Shown: piece by piece, positions 1 to 7,578 of the stretch
Layout of the letters: each line of letters starts with the position of its first letter
How positions within the stretch are numbered: position 1 is the first letter of the stretch
Source of the DNA: JADKIH01 sp049363815
GTDB taxonomy: Bacteria > Bacteroidota > Bacteroidia > AKYH767-A > 2013-40CM-41-45
Direction: 5' to 3'
Length of the DNA: 25,331 bases
Assembly (NCBI GenBank): GCA_049363815.1
Contig: JBMQEM010000085.1
Span: forward strand, 1 to 25,331
Notes under the pieces: model-generated
What the model saw: only the letters and a program-made list of their open reading frames with translations
Database searches by the model: none
Told to the model about the DNA's origin: nothing
Translations under genes and position numbers: made by a program

Positions 1-2
1 TC

Positions 3-488
3 TCAATACTCAGTTCTCCAGATAAAAATACTTTTATCTTTTAAGCTAATTTTGTTTGCATAGCAATCCCATACATCTTTATCTACGAAAATCGAATCGT
101 TGATATCAAGCCTGTCAAGATAAGTAAGGATCTCCATTTGAACCGGCACGACACCAAAAGGAACCATGTCTATTTTTATTGCAGCAGATCGTGTGAGATC
201 AACTACACGGCTTTTTTTAAACGGGCCTCTGTCATTGACCCTCACAACAACCGACTTTTTATTTATCTTGTTTGTAACAAGCAAATAAGTATTGAAAGGT
301 AAAGTTTTATGTGCTGCAGTAAAATCGTTTTTATTATAGGTCTCGCCATTACTTGTTTCCTGTCCCTGAAACCTGTCATGATAGAATGATGCATTCTCGT
401 CAGTAACCGAAGAATCGATTTCGTTCTGACAATAAATTTTTGAAGTGATTAAACTTAAAAACGCAAGAATTAAAAAGGAGCGTTGCAT
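3..488 (-). CDS. Secreted RlpA-like double-psi beta-barrel protein
   Basis: A 161-aa protein with an N-terminal signal peptide (about residues 1-20, ending IYC before QNE), so it should be exported. The rest is one RlpA-like double-psi beta-barrel domain (about 33-115): ASFYHDRFQGQETSNGE, AAHKTLPFNT and VVVRVNDRGPF are family hallmarks. H60 and D86 are 26 residues apart, as are the catalytic His and Asp of Pseudomonas RlpA, which cleaves glycan strands lacking stem peptides. There is no SPOR domain, so septal targeting as in Proteobacteria is not implied. Cys20 is preceded by Tyr, a poor lipobox, so I read it as a soluble secreted protein. It is complete: ATG at 486-488 and stop at 3-5. The family call is firm; lytic activity is inferred. 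It is the last gene of a minus-strand series and has its own promoter candidate just upstream. Confidence 0.85.
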   Translation of the reverse strand: MQRSFLILAFLSLITSKIYCQNEIDSSVTDENASFYHDRFQGQETSNGETYNKNDFTAAHKTLPFNTYLLVTNKINKKSVVVRVNDRGPFKKSRVVDLTRSAAIKIDMVPFGVVPVQMEILTYLDRLDINDSIFVDKDVWDCYANKISLKDKSIFIWRTEY

Positions 489-492
489 TTCA

Positions 493-524
493 CAAACATA
501 TCAATATTTGACAAGTGAATCAAG
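493..524 (-). promoter_or_regulatory. Bacteroidota-type promoter for the RlpA-like gene, possibly leaderless
   Basis: Read on the minus strand, the -7 element TATGTTTG (493-500) matches the Bacteroidota consensus TAnnTTTG. A -33-like CTTG (521-524) lies 20 bp upstream, against consensus TTTG at 19-21 bp. The -7 box ends only 4 bp before the ATG at 488, so transcription would start at or next to the start codon. Confidence 0.5.
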
Positions 525-536
525 TTGAATTGTATA

Positions 537-554
537 AAAAAGGGCTTGCTTTTT
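537..554 (-). terminator. Weak hairpin after the 188-aa gene
   Basis: A 6-bp stem (AAAAAG/CTTTTT) with a 6-nt loop lies directly after the stop of the 188-aa gene, and the right arm on the minus strand is a T-rich run. It is short and AT-only apart from one G-C pair, so it is only a possible intrinsic terminator. Confidence 0.3.
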
Positions 555-556
555 GT

Positions 557-1123
557 TTAGTTTAATCTTTTTGTAAGTACACTCTCGATTTTATTCAGCA
601 GGTCTACCGGTAAATAATTTCTCCAGTTGAGATCATCAAGTTCTCCACCCATGATCATATAGTAATCGAGATTAAATCGCTGCATTTCTAAAGCTACGTG
701 AGGCCTGAAATTTATTGCTGCGATCCAGCCATCTTCTATTTCCTGAAACCATTCTTCGTAATAGCAATCGTCGCTCCCATGAAAATTCAGGACATTTTCA
801 CCAATGAGAATGAATTTAATTATCCCTTCATTAATCATTGGTTCAATGATCTCCCTCTTAAGGAACATAATATCATTATATAAAGCGTCATTCCATTCGC
901 CAATAAATTCTAAAATGGCATACTGCTTTTCGTAATCGACAAAAAGTATTTTGAGATATAGAGTTGCGCTTCCAAAAACATCCCACTGAGGATGAATATA
1001 AAAATTATAGATAGTATTTGAGTATTCAAGCTCACTGTAAATGCTTCCATGCAAAGGTGAGAGCTCGTCTTCTGCTGCTATATATAATTCTCGCCAAAGA
1101 TAAAAGGGCTCAAGGTCTTGCAT
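557..1123 (-). CDS. Unrecognised 188-aa acidic protein
   Basis: I do not recognise the family firmly; it resembles conserved hypothetical proteins of Bacteroidota. It has no signal peptide or membrane segment, so it is probably cytoplasmic. It is acidic and rich in Trp and Tyr. The most family-like stretches are FIGEWNDALYNDIMFLKREI, ILIGENVLNFHGSDDCYYEEW, then WIAAINFRPHVALEMQRF and LDDLNWRNYLP near the end. The alternation of hydrophobic strands and amphipathic helices suggests a small alpha/beta fold. It lies between murQ (83 bp upstream) and the RlpA-like gene (68 bp downstream), all on the same strand, so cotranscription with cell-wall genes is possible but unproven. An imperfect -7 box, TATCTTTA, lies at 1144-1151. 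The ATG at 1121-1123 is the only plausible start. Confidence 0.75.
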   Translation of the reverse strand: MQDLEPFYLWRELYIAAEDELSPLHGSIYSELEYSNTIYNFYIHPQWDVFGSATLYLKILFVDYEKQYAILEFIGEWNDALYNDIMFLKREIIEPMINEGIIKFILIGENVLNFHGSDDCYYEEWFQEIEDGWIAAINFRPHVALEMQRFNLDYYMIMGGELDDLNWRNYLPVDLLNKIESVLTKRLN

Positions 1124-1206
1124 TTCTTATCAGTAGGTTTTTGTAAAGATAAGAAATCGGAAACGGATTCAGAAATTCCAGGCAACAGATAAAAAAGAAA
1201 GAGTAG

Positions 1207-2019
1207 TTATTGTTTTTTATAATTCTCAATGGCCTTTCTCACATTACCGAATTTTGTGAGCAATTCGCCCGCTTCATTTGCAGTAACGTTAAGTTCTTTC
1301 ATGATCATTTTAGTTCCACGTGTGATCAACTTTCCATTAGTCAGTTGCATGTCTACCATTTTGTTTCCTTTGATACGACCAAGCTGTATCATAATGGAAG
1401 TGGAGATCATATTCAGAACAAGTTTTTGAGCAGTGCCGGCTTTCATACGTGTACTTCCGGTAACGAATTCAGGACCTACGATCACTTCAATAGGGTAGTG
1501 AACGTTTTGTGCAAGCAAAGAACCATGATTACAGGTTAAGCCGATTGCCAGGATGTTATTCTCCTTGCATTTTTTTACTGCGCCGACAACATATGGAGTA
1601 CTGCCGGAAGCAGCAATTCCTAAGACAACATCAGCCGTAGTTATATTATGGGACTGAAGGTCTTTCCAGCCTTGAAGTTCATCATCTTCTGCAAACTCCA
1701 CCGCTTTGCGAATGGCCTGATCACCACCTGCAATTAAACCGATCACTCTTCCATGCTCCAAACCAAATGTCGGGGGCAATTCAGATGCATCTACAATTCC
1801 AAGCCGGCCACTGGTGCCTGCGCCTAAATAGAATAAACGGCCACCTGTACGTATTTTTTCAGTAATAAGAATTACGACTGTTTCAATACGGTGCAATACT
1901 TTCTCTACAGCTTCAGGAACGGATTTATCTTCCGTATTCATTGCTGAAAGCAAATCATAGACACTCATTGATTCCAACGAGTTGTAATTGGATTCCTTTT
2001 CCGTAACTTTTTCTGTCAT
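1207..2019 (-). CDS. murQ: N-acetylmuramic acid 6-phosphate etherase MurQ
   Basis: A 270-aa cytoplasmic enzyme that removes D-lactate from N-acetylmuramate 6-phosphate to give GlcNAc-6-phosphate, in cell-wall recycling. It is one SIS sugar-isomerase fold with the MurQ signatures IRTGGRLFYLGAGTSGRLG (about 56-74) and DASELPPTFG (78-86), in which E80 aligns with the catalytic Glu83 of E. coli MurQ. It also has AVEFAEDD (105-112), GIAASGSTPYVVGA in the second phosphate-binding part, and the C-terminal signature EFVTGSTRMKAGTAQKLVLN. It is about 30 residues shorter than the E. coli enzyme. The E1 fusion gene ends 47 bp upstream on the same strand, so readthrough is possible. No anmK, nagZ or muropeptide permease gene is in the window, so the recycling pathway must be completed elsewhere. 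Confidence 0.95.
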   Translation of the reverse strand: MTEKVTEKESNYNSLESMSVYDLLSAMNTEDKSVPEAVEKVLHRIETVVILITEKIRTGGRLFYLGAGTSGRLGIVDASELPPTFGLEHGRVIGLIAGGDQAIRKAVEFAEDDELQGWKDLQSHNITTADVVLGIAASGSTPYVVGAVKKCKENNILAIGLTCNHGSLLAQNVHYPIEVIVGPEFVTGSTRMKAGTAQKLVLNMISTSIMIQLGRIKGNKMVDMQLTNGKLITRGTKMIMKELNVTANEAGELLTKFGNVRKAIENYKKQ

Positions 2020-2066
2020 GCGAATTAGCAGCGTACTGCAGTGTGTGTGTGAAAATTTTGAACGTG

Positions 2067-4487
2067 TTAAATATACAACGGAAATTGCTGTGGATTATAT
2101 TCATTAAAAATTCTATAAACAGAGTTAACAACATCTTCCACCGATGGTTTGGAGAAAAAGTCTCCGTCAGATCCATAGGCAGCGCGATGGTCTTTTGCAG
2201 TCAATGTAACTGGCGCAGAATCAAGCCATTGAAAGCCGTTCTGCTTCTCTATTATTTGTTGCAAAATGTAAGCGCTTGCACCACCCGGAACATCTTCATC
2301 AAGCACCAGAAGTTTATTTGTTTTCTGAATGCTTTTAGAGATAATTTCTTGAGTATCAAAAGGAAGTAAGGTCTGGCAATCGATGAGTTCAACAGAAATT
2401 TCTAATTCTTTTAAAAGTTGAATTGCTTCCTGTGCGATTCTTACACATGAGCCATAGGTGACTATTGTCACATCATTTCCTTCCTGAATTATTTCAGGAA
2501 CTCCTAATGGAATCCTGAACTCTCCAATGTTTGCCGGAAGTTTTTCTTTTAACCGGTACCCATTCAAACATTCAACAATCAGTCCCGGTTCATCACTCGC
2601 TAGAAGTGTATTGTAAAATCCTGCTGCCTGTACCATGTTCCTTGGAACCATTACATGGATACCACGGATTGCATTTATGATCATGCCCATCGGAGATCCA
2701 CTGTGCCAGATACCTTCCAGACGATGTCCACGGGTGCGGATAATCACAGGCGCTTTTTGTCCGCCCTTTGTTCTGTATTGAAGTGTAGCAAGATCATCGC
2801 TTAGAATTTGTAATGCGTAAAGAAGATAATCCAGGTATTGAATTTCTGCAATCGGTCTTAGTCCACGTAGTGCAAGTCCTATTCCCTGACCTGCAATTGT
2901 TGCTTCACGAATTCCGACATCAGTAATTCTGATCTCACCATATTTAGCCTGAAGTCCTGCGAACCCTTGATTCACATCACCGATCTTTCCCAGATCTTCT
3001 CCGAAAGCAACAAGACGAGGATCCTTTGCAAAAAGTGCATCAAAATTTGCCTGTAACACTTCGCGTCCATCCATCATGGGTGAATCTTCATTATATACAG
3101 GCAATATTGGTTCGATATTGAAAACAGATTCATTCGAAGTGCTGTAAAGCCCTGCATTGTATCTGTCAGCATTCAGTCTCTGATATTCTGAATGCCATTG
3201 CAGAAGTTCAGATTTTGCTTTTGAATTTTCGTTGCGTATCAAACGAAGAACCTTCTGTATTGCAGAAACAATATCTCTTCTTGCCGGATCAATAATTGCA
3301 TTGAGGTCCGATTTAATTTTTTGAATGAAAGCAGCTTGTCCACTGGATTGACTAATGCCATCAAACATTTCTGACACTTCCCTGATCTCATTTTTTATTG
3401 GCGCCATGAATTCTGTCCATGCAGCTTTCTTGCAGTCCTGTGCAAATTTTTTCGCTTCGCCTTCAATGACATCAAGCTCAGCTTCTGTTGCAATAGCTGA
3501 AGCAATGATCCATTCACGCATTTTTTTTATTCCATCATACTCAACTTCAAACTCCAGTCTTTCTTTTGATTTATATCTTTCATGTGAACCCGATGTACTA
3601 TGACCCTGTGGTTGCGTGATCTCTGTTATATGAAATAATACAGGAACCTGTTCTTCCCTGCAGATCTTAATACCTTTTGCATACATTTCACAAAGGGCAG
3701 GGTAGTCCCAGCCTTTTGCACGGAGGATCACATACCCTTCACCTTTTTCATTTCTTTCAAAACCTTTGAGTACTTCGGAAATATTTTGTTTGGTTGTCTG
3801 ATATTTTGATGAAACAGAAATTCCATAACCATCGTCCCATACGGAGATTGCCATAGGAACCTGAAGTACACCTGCAGCATTGATCGTTTCCCAGAATAAA
3901 CCTTCTGAAGTACTGGCATCACCTATCGTACCGAATGCAACTTCATTTCCTTTATTTGTGAATGAAGTCATATGATGTAACTCCGGATTGTTCCTGAATA
4001 ACTTTGATGCCCATGCTAAACCTAAAAGTCTTGGCATTTGTCCTGCAGTCGGACTTATATCAGAAGAAGAATTCTTGATCTTTGAAAGTTCCTTCCAGCT
4101 ACCATCTTCATTAATTGTCCGGGTAGAGAAGTGACCATTCATGGATCTTCCGCCTGAACTTGGCTCTGCATTCAGGTCGGGAGTTGCATACAATTGTGCA
4201 AAGAATGCTGTTATATTCGACTGACCGATTGCAAACATAAATGTCTGGTCACGATAATATCCTGCTCTGAAATCACCCGGCATAAATTGTTTGGCCATTG
4301 CGATCTGTGCCAGTTCTTTTCCATCACCAAAAATGCCAAACTTCGCCTTACCGGTAAGCACTTCTTTTCTTCCGATCAGACTTGCCTGGCGACTTGAATT
4401 TGCTAAACGAAAATCATTAAGAACTTCATTTTTAAAGTCTTCAAAACTCAATGCACTGGAGGCCTGATTTGCAGGTGTTGTTTTCAT
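2067..4487 (-). CDS. 2-oxoacid dehydrogenase E1, fused alpha and beta subunits
   Basis: An 806-aa thiamine-diphosphate (TPP) enzyme that decarboxylates a 2-oxoacid and passes the acyl group to a lipoyl E2. The alpha part (about 1-400) holds GDASTSEG (189-196) and the substrate-loop-like GHSTSGSHERYK (295-306). The beta part (about 470-806) holds AFGEDLGKIGDVNQGFAGL, RITDVGIREATIAGQGIG, RGHRLEGIWHSGSPMG and VLDEDVPGGASAY, all typical of the E1 beta fold. Such fusions are common in Bacteroidota and most resemble branched-chain 2-oxoacid dehydrogenase E1, but pyruvate or 2-oxoglutarate as substrate cannot be excluded. The second TPP/Mg motif reads WDDGYGIS (217-224), with Asp where NN is usual. 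No E2 or E3 gene is in the window. It is transcribed divergently from the YHS/SCO genes. Confidence 0.9.
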   Translation of the reverse strand: MKTTPANQASSALSFEDFKNEVLNDFRLANSSRQASLIGRKEVLTGKAKFGIFGDGKELAQIAMAKQFMPGDFRAGYYRDQTFMFAIGQSNITAFFAQLYATPDLNAEPSSGGRSMNGHFSTRTINEDGSWKELSKIKNSSSDISPTAGQMPRLLGLAWASKLFRNNPELHHMTSFTNKGNEVAFGTIGDASTSEGLFWETINAAGVLQVPMAISVWDDGYGISVSSKYQTTKQNISEVLKGFERNEKGEGYVILRAKGWDYPALCEMYAKGIKICREEQVPVLFHITEITQPQGHSTSGSHERYKSKERLEFEVEYDGIKKMREWIIASAIATEAELDVIEGEAKKFAQDCKKAAWTEFMAPIKNEIREVSEMFDGISQSSGQAAFIQKIKSDLNAIIDPARRDIVSAIQKVLRLIRNENSKAKSELLQWHSEYQRLNADRYNAGLYSTSNESVFNIEPILPVYNEDSPMMDGREVLQANFDALFAKDPRLVAFGEDLGKIGDVNQGFAGLQAKYGEIRITDVGIREATIAGQGIGLALRGLRPIAEIQYLDYLLYALQILSDDLATLQYRTKGGQKAPVIIRTRGHRLEGIWHSGSPMGMIINAIRGIHVMVPRNMVQAAGFYNTLLASDEPGLIVECLNGYRLKEKLPANIGEFRIPLGVPEIIQEGNDVTIVTYGSCVRIAQEAIQLLKELEISVELIDCQTLLPFDTQEIISKSIQKTNKLLVLDEDVPGGASAYILQQIIEKQNGFQWLDSAPVTLTAKDHRAAYGSDGDFFSKPSVEDVVNSVYRIFNEYNPQQFPLYI

Positions 4488-4513
4488 AAAACTGACCGAT
4501 AAATGGTTATTGA

Positions 4514-4521
4514 CAAATATA
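4514..4521 (-). promoter_or_regulatory. -7 box for the E1 fusion gene
   Basis: On the minus strand TATATTTG matches TAnnTTTG exactly and lies 26 bp before the E1 ATG, giving a leader of about 20 nt. I see no good TTTG at the expected -33 distance, so the match is half a promoter. Confidence 0.4.
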
Positions 4522-4555
4522 AGAAATATTTAGTTTAAAGGATTTCTGAAATTCA

Positions 4556-4586
4556 TTTGATAATGCTTTAAATACAGCTAAATTTG
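4556..4586 (+). promoter_or_regulatory. Consensus Bacteroidota promoter for the YHS/SCO operon
   Basis: TTTG (4556-4559), 19 bp, then TAAATTTG (4579-4586): both elements and the spacing match the phylum's primary sigma factor consensus. Transcription should begin about 4-6 bp after 4586, leaving an 18-nt leader to the ATG at 4608. This also argues against the in-frame TTG at 4584, which lies inside the -7 box. Confidence 0.75.
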
Positions 4587-4607
4587 CAATCCAATTCAAA
4601 ATCAATT

Positions 4608-4883
4608 ATGAAAAAATTAATTTTATCAATATCTGTTATCGCTTCCAGCATTGCATGTTCAAACCCGCAGCCGGAAAGGGCCGCCGTACCTGATAAAGTT
4701 TCGATGACTCAAGAAAGTGGAATTTTACTTGCTGAAGGTTTATTAGTTTCTACCAACGATACAATGTGTGGTATGTCAGTTGGGAATGAACCTGCTGATA
4801 CAGTCACTTATGACGGAAAACTTTTTGGATTTTGCAGTACCGGTTGTAAGGATGCATTTCTTGCAGAAAGATCTGTTAAATGA
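4608..4883 (+). CDS. YHS-domain (metal-binding) lipoprotein
   Basis: A 91-aa protein. The N-terminus has a lipoprotein signal with lipobox-like SIAC (C17), so it is probably membrane-anchored on the periplasmic side. The remainder is a single YHS domain: DTMCGMSVG (51-59), a YDGKLFGF strand, then FCSTGCKDAF (75-84). C54, C76 and C80 are the probable metal ligands, as in YHS/TRASH modules associated with copper proteins. The start is taken at ATG 4608 rather than TTG 4584, because 4584 falls inside the promoter and MKKLILSISV makes a proper signal. Its TGA overlaps the start of the SCO gene (ATGA), which implies translational coupling and a joint role in copper delivery, probably to cytochrome oxidase. 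The metal itself is inferred. Confidence 0.82.
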   Translation: MKKLILSISVIASSIACSNPQPERAAVPDKVSMTQESGILLAEGLLVSTNDTMCGMSVGNEPADTVTYDGKLFGFCSTGCKDAFLAERSVK

Positions 4884-5515
4884 GAAAGCATTTAATTTTA
4901 AGATGGGGAGTTGTTGCTTTATTGGTAATGGGATCCATAGCCTGGGCTTATCAGATCATGACCACTGACAGGCAAGTTCCGGTTTCGTTACCTGTTTATG
5001 GCGAAAAAGCAGATGATAGTGCTGAGCATAGAATAGCTCCCTGGAAATTCATTGATCAGAATGCAAATCCAATTTCACAAAGTGATCTTGATGGAAAGAT
5101 CTATGTTGCTGATTTTTTCTTTACTACCTGCAATGGAATTTGTCCAAAGATGTCAAATCAGATGGAACGAGTTGCCGCAAGATTCAAAGGGACCGAACAG
5201 ATCCATTTTTTATCTCATACAGTTAAACCTTCAGAAGATTCTGTTTCAGTTCTGAAAAAGTATGCTGATTTTCATAATGCGGATTCTAAGGTCTGGCACT
5301 TCGTTACCGGGGATAAAAAAGAAATTTACGAAATGGCACGGACATCTTATTTGTCTGCTGTTTCTGAAGGGGATGGCGGGCCTGATGATTTTGTACACAC
5401 TCAGTTTTTCACACTTGTCGATGCTGAACGAAGGATCCGTGGTTTTTATGATGGAACTGATTCGGTTGAAGTAAATAAACTTATTGATGACATTTATGTC
5501 CTGATGAATGAGTAA
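4880..5515 (+). CDS. SCO1/SenC-family copper chaperone
   Basis: A 211-aa thioredoxin-fold protein of the SCO1/SenC/PrrC family, which inserts copper into the CuA site of cytochrome c oxidase or acts as a thiol-disulphide reductase in the same pathway. A single N-terminal membrane anchor (about 8-25) places the domain in the periplasm. The metal site is visible: C84 and C88 in CNGICP (CxxxCP) and H173 in DFVHTQFFTLVD. Other family marks are the APWKFIDQNANPIS entry strand and a VADFFFTTC beta strand. Its ATG overlaps the YHS stop, and the M1 aminopeptidase gene starts 9 bp after its own stop, so the three genes probably form one transcript from the promoter at 4556. Confidence 0.93.
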   Translation: MRKHLILRWGVVALLVMGSIAWAYQIMTTDRQVPVSLPVYGEKADDSAEHRIAPWKFIDQNANPISQSDLDGKIYVADFFFTTCNGICPKMSNQMERVAARFKGTEQIHFLSHTVKPSEDSVSVLKKYADFHNADSKVWHFVTGDKKEIYEMARTSYLSAVSEGDGGPDDFVHTQFFTLVDAERRIRGFYDGTDSVEVNKLIDDIYVLMNE

Positions 5516-5524
5516 TTTCACGTT

Positions 5525-7447
5525 ATGAAATTTGCTCTCGCGTTTTTATCAGCAATCATTTATTTTACAGGAACAGAGACATTTGCACAGAGTGAGATCG
5601 ATCTCATTGCCGGTTCGGAAGCAAAGTCATTTCAGTCACCAAAAGCCTCTGCACTGAATTACCATTATGAAGATGTAAATATTTACTTTATCAGATGTGA
5701 ATGGAAAGTTGATCCAGCTGTAAATTTTATTTCCGGTAAAATCACCTCTTATTTCCTGGCAAATGAATCTCTTGATACACTTACCTTTGATTGTTCCAGT
5801 TTTCTAACGATTGATTCCATAATTTATCATGGAATGCAAATTCCTTTTTTACATGATTCGGATCTTATAAAAATTATTTTCTCTGTTTCTATAAATAATA
5901 ATTCCTCCGATTCCATTTCGGTTTATTATAATGGTTCACCTGTTTCAACAGGAAATGGATCATTTGAACAAGGGTTGCACAATGGTCATCCTGTTTTATG
6001 GACATTGTCAGAACCTTATGGTGCCAGAGATTGGTGGCCTTGTCGCCAGAACAGTGCCGATAAGATTGATTCAATTGAAGTTTTGTGTGAAATTCCATTT
6101 GGAAATAAGTGTGCGTCCAACGGAGTCTTGATTTCTGCTGATACTTCAGGAGCTGGTCTTTTATATCATTGGAAAAGCAATTATCCTATTGCACCATATC
6201 TGCTCGCCATCGCTGTAACAAATTATATTGAGTTTTCTGATACTATCGTATTGGCAAATTCTGATACTTTGCCTATTCTGAATTATGTCTATCCCGAACA
6301 AATAAATATTACACAACAGGCCTTTTCAGTTACAGGTTCACTGGTAAAGTATTACGACAGTTTACTGGTTTCTTACCCGTTTTCACAGGAAAAATATGGT
6401 CATGCTCAATTCGGATGGGGTGGAGGAATGGAACATCAGACAATGTCCTTCGTTGGCAGTTTTGGTTATGAACTTATAGCACATGAGTTGGTTCATCAAT
6501 GGTTCGGAGATAAAATTACCTGCAGAAGCTGGAGAGATATCTGGTTACATGAAGGCTTTGCTACCTTCTTCGCAGGTGAAGCGATACGACGATTTAAGCC
6601 GGAAGAATTTTATGCCTGGAAATATTCTGCATTGCAAAGTATAATTTCTAAACCGGATGGATCTGTGATCTGTAACGATACAACTGACAGAAGCAGGATC
6701 TTTGACGGTCGTCTCTCTTACAGAAAAGGTAGTTATGTACTGAATATGTTGCGATGGAAATTTGGTGAACAATTATTTCTGCAATCGATCAGGGATTTTC
6801 TGAACCGTAGTTCGTTGCAATATAACTATGCAACAACTGATGATCTCAAAACGTCTTTTGAAGTGATCACAGGAGTTGATCTGACTGAATTTTTTGATGA
6901 ATGGGTTTATGGAGAAGGATATCCGACATTCAATATAGAATGGAGCAAAAGTGGAAACTCAGTTTCGATGATCGTTGATCAGGTTTCTTCTGATCCAGGA
7001 ATTCCGTTTTTCCATATTCCTCTTCCTGTACAGATCGGGAACGATTTTCAGGATACGATCGTTATTGTTGATGCTGTTTTTTCAGGACAAGAATTTAATT
7101 TTGTAACCGGATTCGAACCGGAGTTTATTTCAATTGATCCGGATCTCGAAATCATTTCAGGTAATAATAAATTAAATGAAAATCTTCCCCCGGGAAGTAT
7201 CGATGATCTGATCGCAATTTTTCCTAATCCGGGAAAAGGAAGTATTGAAGTATTTGCAAAGAGAAATAGCCTTCAGATGAAGTCATTTTCGGTATTGGAT
7301 TATTGCGGGAAGTTATTGTACTCTCAGAGTGTAAAAGATGGTTTTAAAGATACATTTGATTTGAGTTTTTTAATCAACGGACTCTATATTTTAAAGATAA
7401 ATACTGATTCCGGTGTCATTCACAAAAAAATAATTATTCAAAAGTGA
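5525..7447 (+). CDS. Secreted M1-family aminopeptidase with T9SS type A tail
   Basis: A 640-aa zinc metallopeptidase removing N-terminal residues from peptides outside the cell. Order: signal peptide (about 1-21, ending TFA before QSE), M1 N-terminal beta domain with SEPYGARDWWPCRQN, the exopeptidase motif GGMEH (300-304), then HELVH (320-324) followed after 18 residues by E343 in WLHEGFATFF, giving the complete HExxH-x18-E zinc site. The C-terminal 75 residues form a T9SS type A sorting domain starting at IFPNPGKG (565-572) and ending in NGLYILKINT and a Lys-rich tail. The usual long C-terminal helical domain of M1 enzymes is absent, as in many short bacterial members. It sits 9 bp behind the SCO gene. 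Surface attachment or release through T9SS is inferred from the tail. Confidence 0.93.
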   Translation: MKFALAFLSAIIYFTGTETFAQSEIDLIAGSEAKSFQSPKASALNYHYEDVNIYFIRCEWKVDPAVNFISGKITSYFLANESLDTLTFDCSSFLTIDSIIYHGMQIPFLHDSDLIKIIFSVSINNNSSDSISVYYNGSPVSTGNGSFEQGLHNGHPVLWTLSEPYGARDWWPCRQNSADKIDSIEVLCEIPFGNKCASNGVLISADTSGAGLLYHWKSNYPIAPYLLAIAVTNYIEFSDTIVLANSDTLPILNYVYPEQINITQQAFSVTGSLVKYYDSLLVSYPFSQEKYGHAQFGWGGGMEHQTMSFVGSFGYELIAHELVHQWFGDKITCRSWRDIWLHEGFATFFAGEAIRRFKPEEFYAWKYSALQSIISKPDGSVICNDTTDRSRIFDGRLSYRKGSYVLNMLRWKFGEQLFLQSIRDFLNRSSLQYNYATTDDLKTSFEVITGVDLTEFFDEWVYGEGYPTFNIEWSKSGNSVSMIVDQVSSDPGIPFFHIPLPVQIGNDFQDTIVIVDAVFSGQEFNFVTGFEPEFISIDPDLEIISGNNKLNENLPPGSIDDLIAIFPNPGKGSIEVFAKRNSLQMKSFSVLDYCGKLLYSQSVKDGFKDTFDLSFLINGLYILKINTDSGVIHKKIIIQK

Positions 7448-7578
7448 GAATTTTTAATTTAAAGTAAGATACTTTGGAGTGTATTTAAACTTCTGCCTCA
7501 ATTACTTGAAATCATTGCTTTTCTGACGTATTTTAGCCCTCCACAATTCTGTGTAAAGAATACTTACTGCGATTAACC

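Noticed and set aside
2040..2051. Short GT dinucleotide run between murQ and the E1 gene
   Set aside because: About five units, outside any reading frame; too short to argue for phase variation.
4584..4607. TTG start extending the YHS lipoprotein by 8 residues
   Set aside because: The TTG overlaps the -7 promoter box and would spoil the N-terminal lipoprotein signal; ATG 4608 fits both.
7461..7475. AAAGTA/TACTTT hairpin after the aminopeptidase gene
   Set aside because: Short, AT-rich, 3-nt loop and no U-tract; not a convincing terminator.
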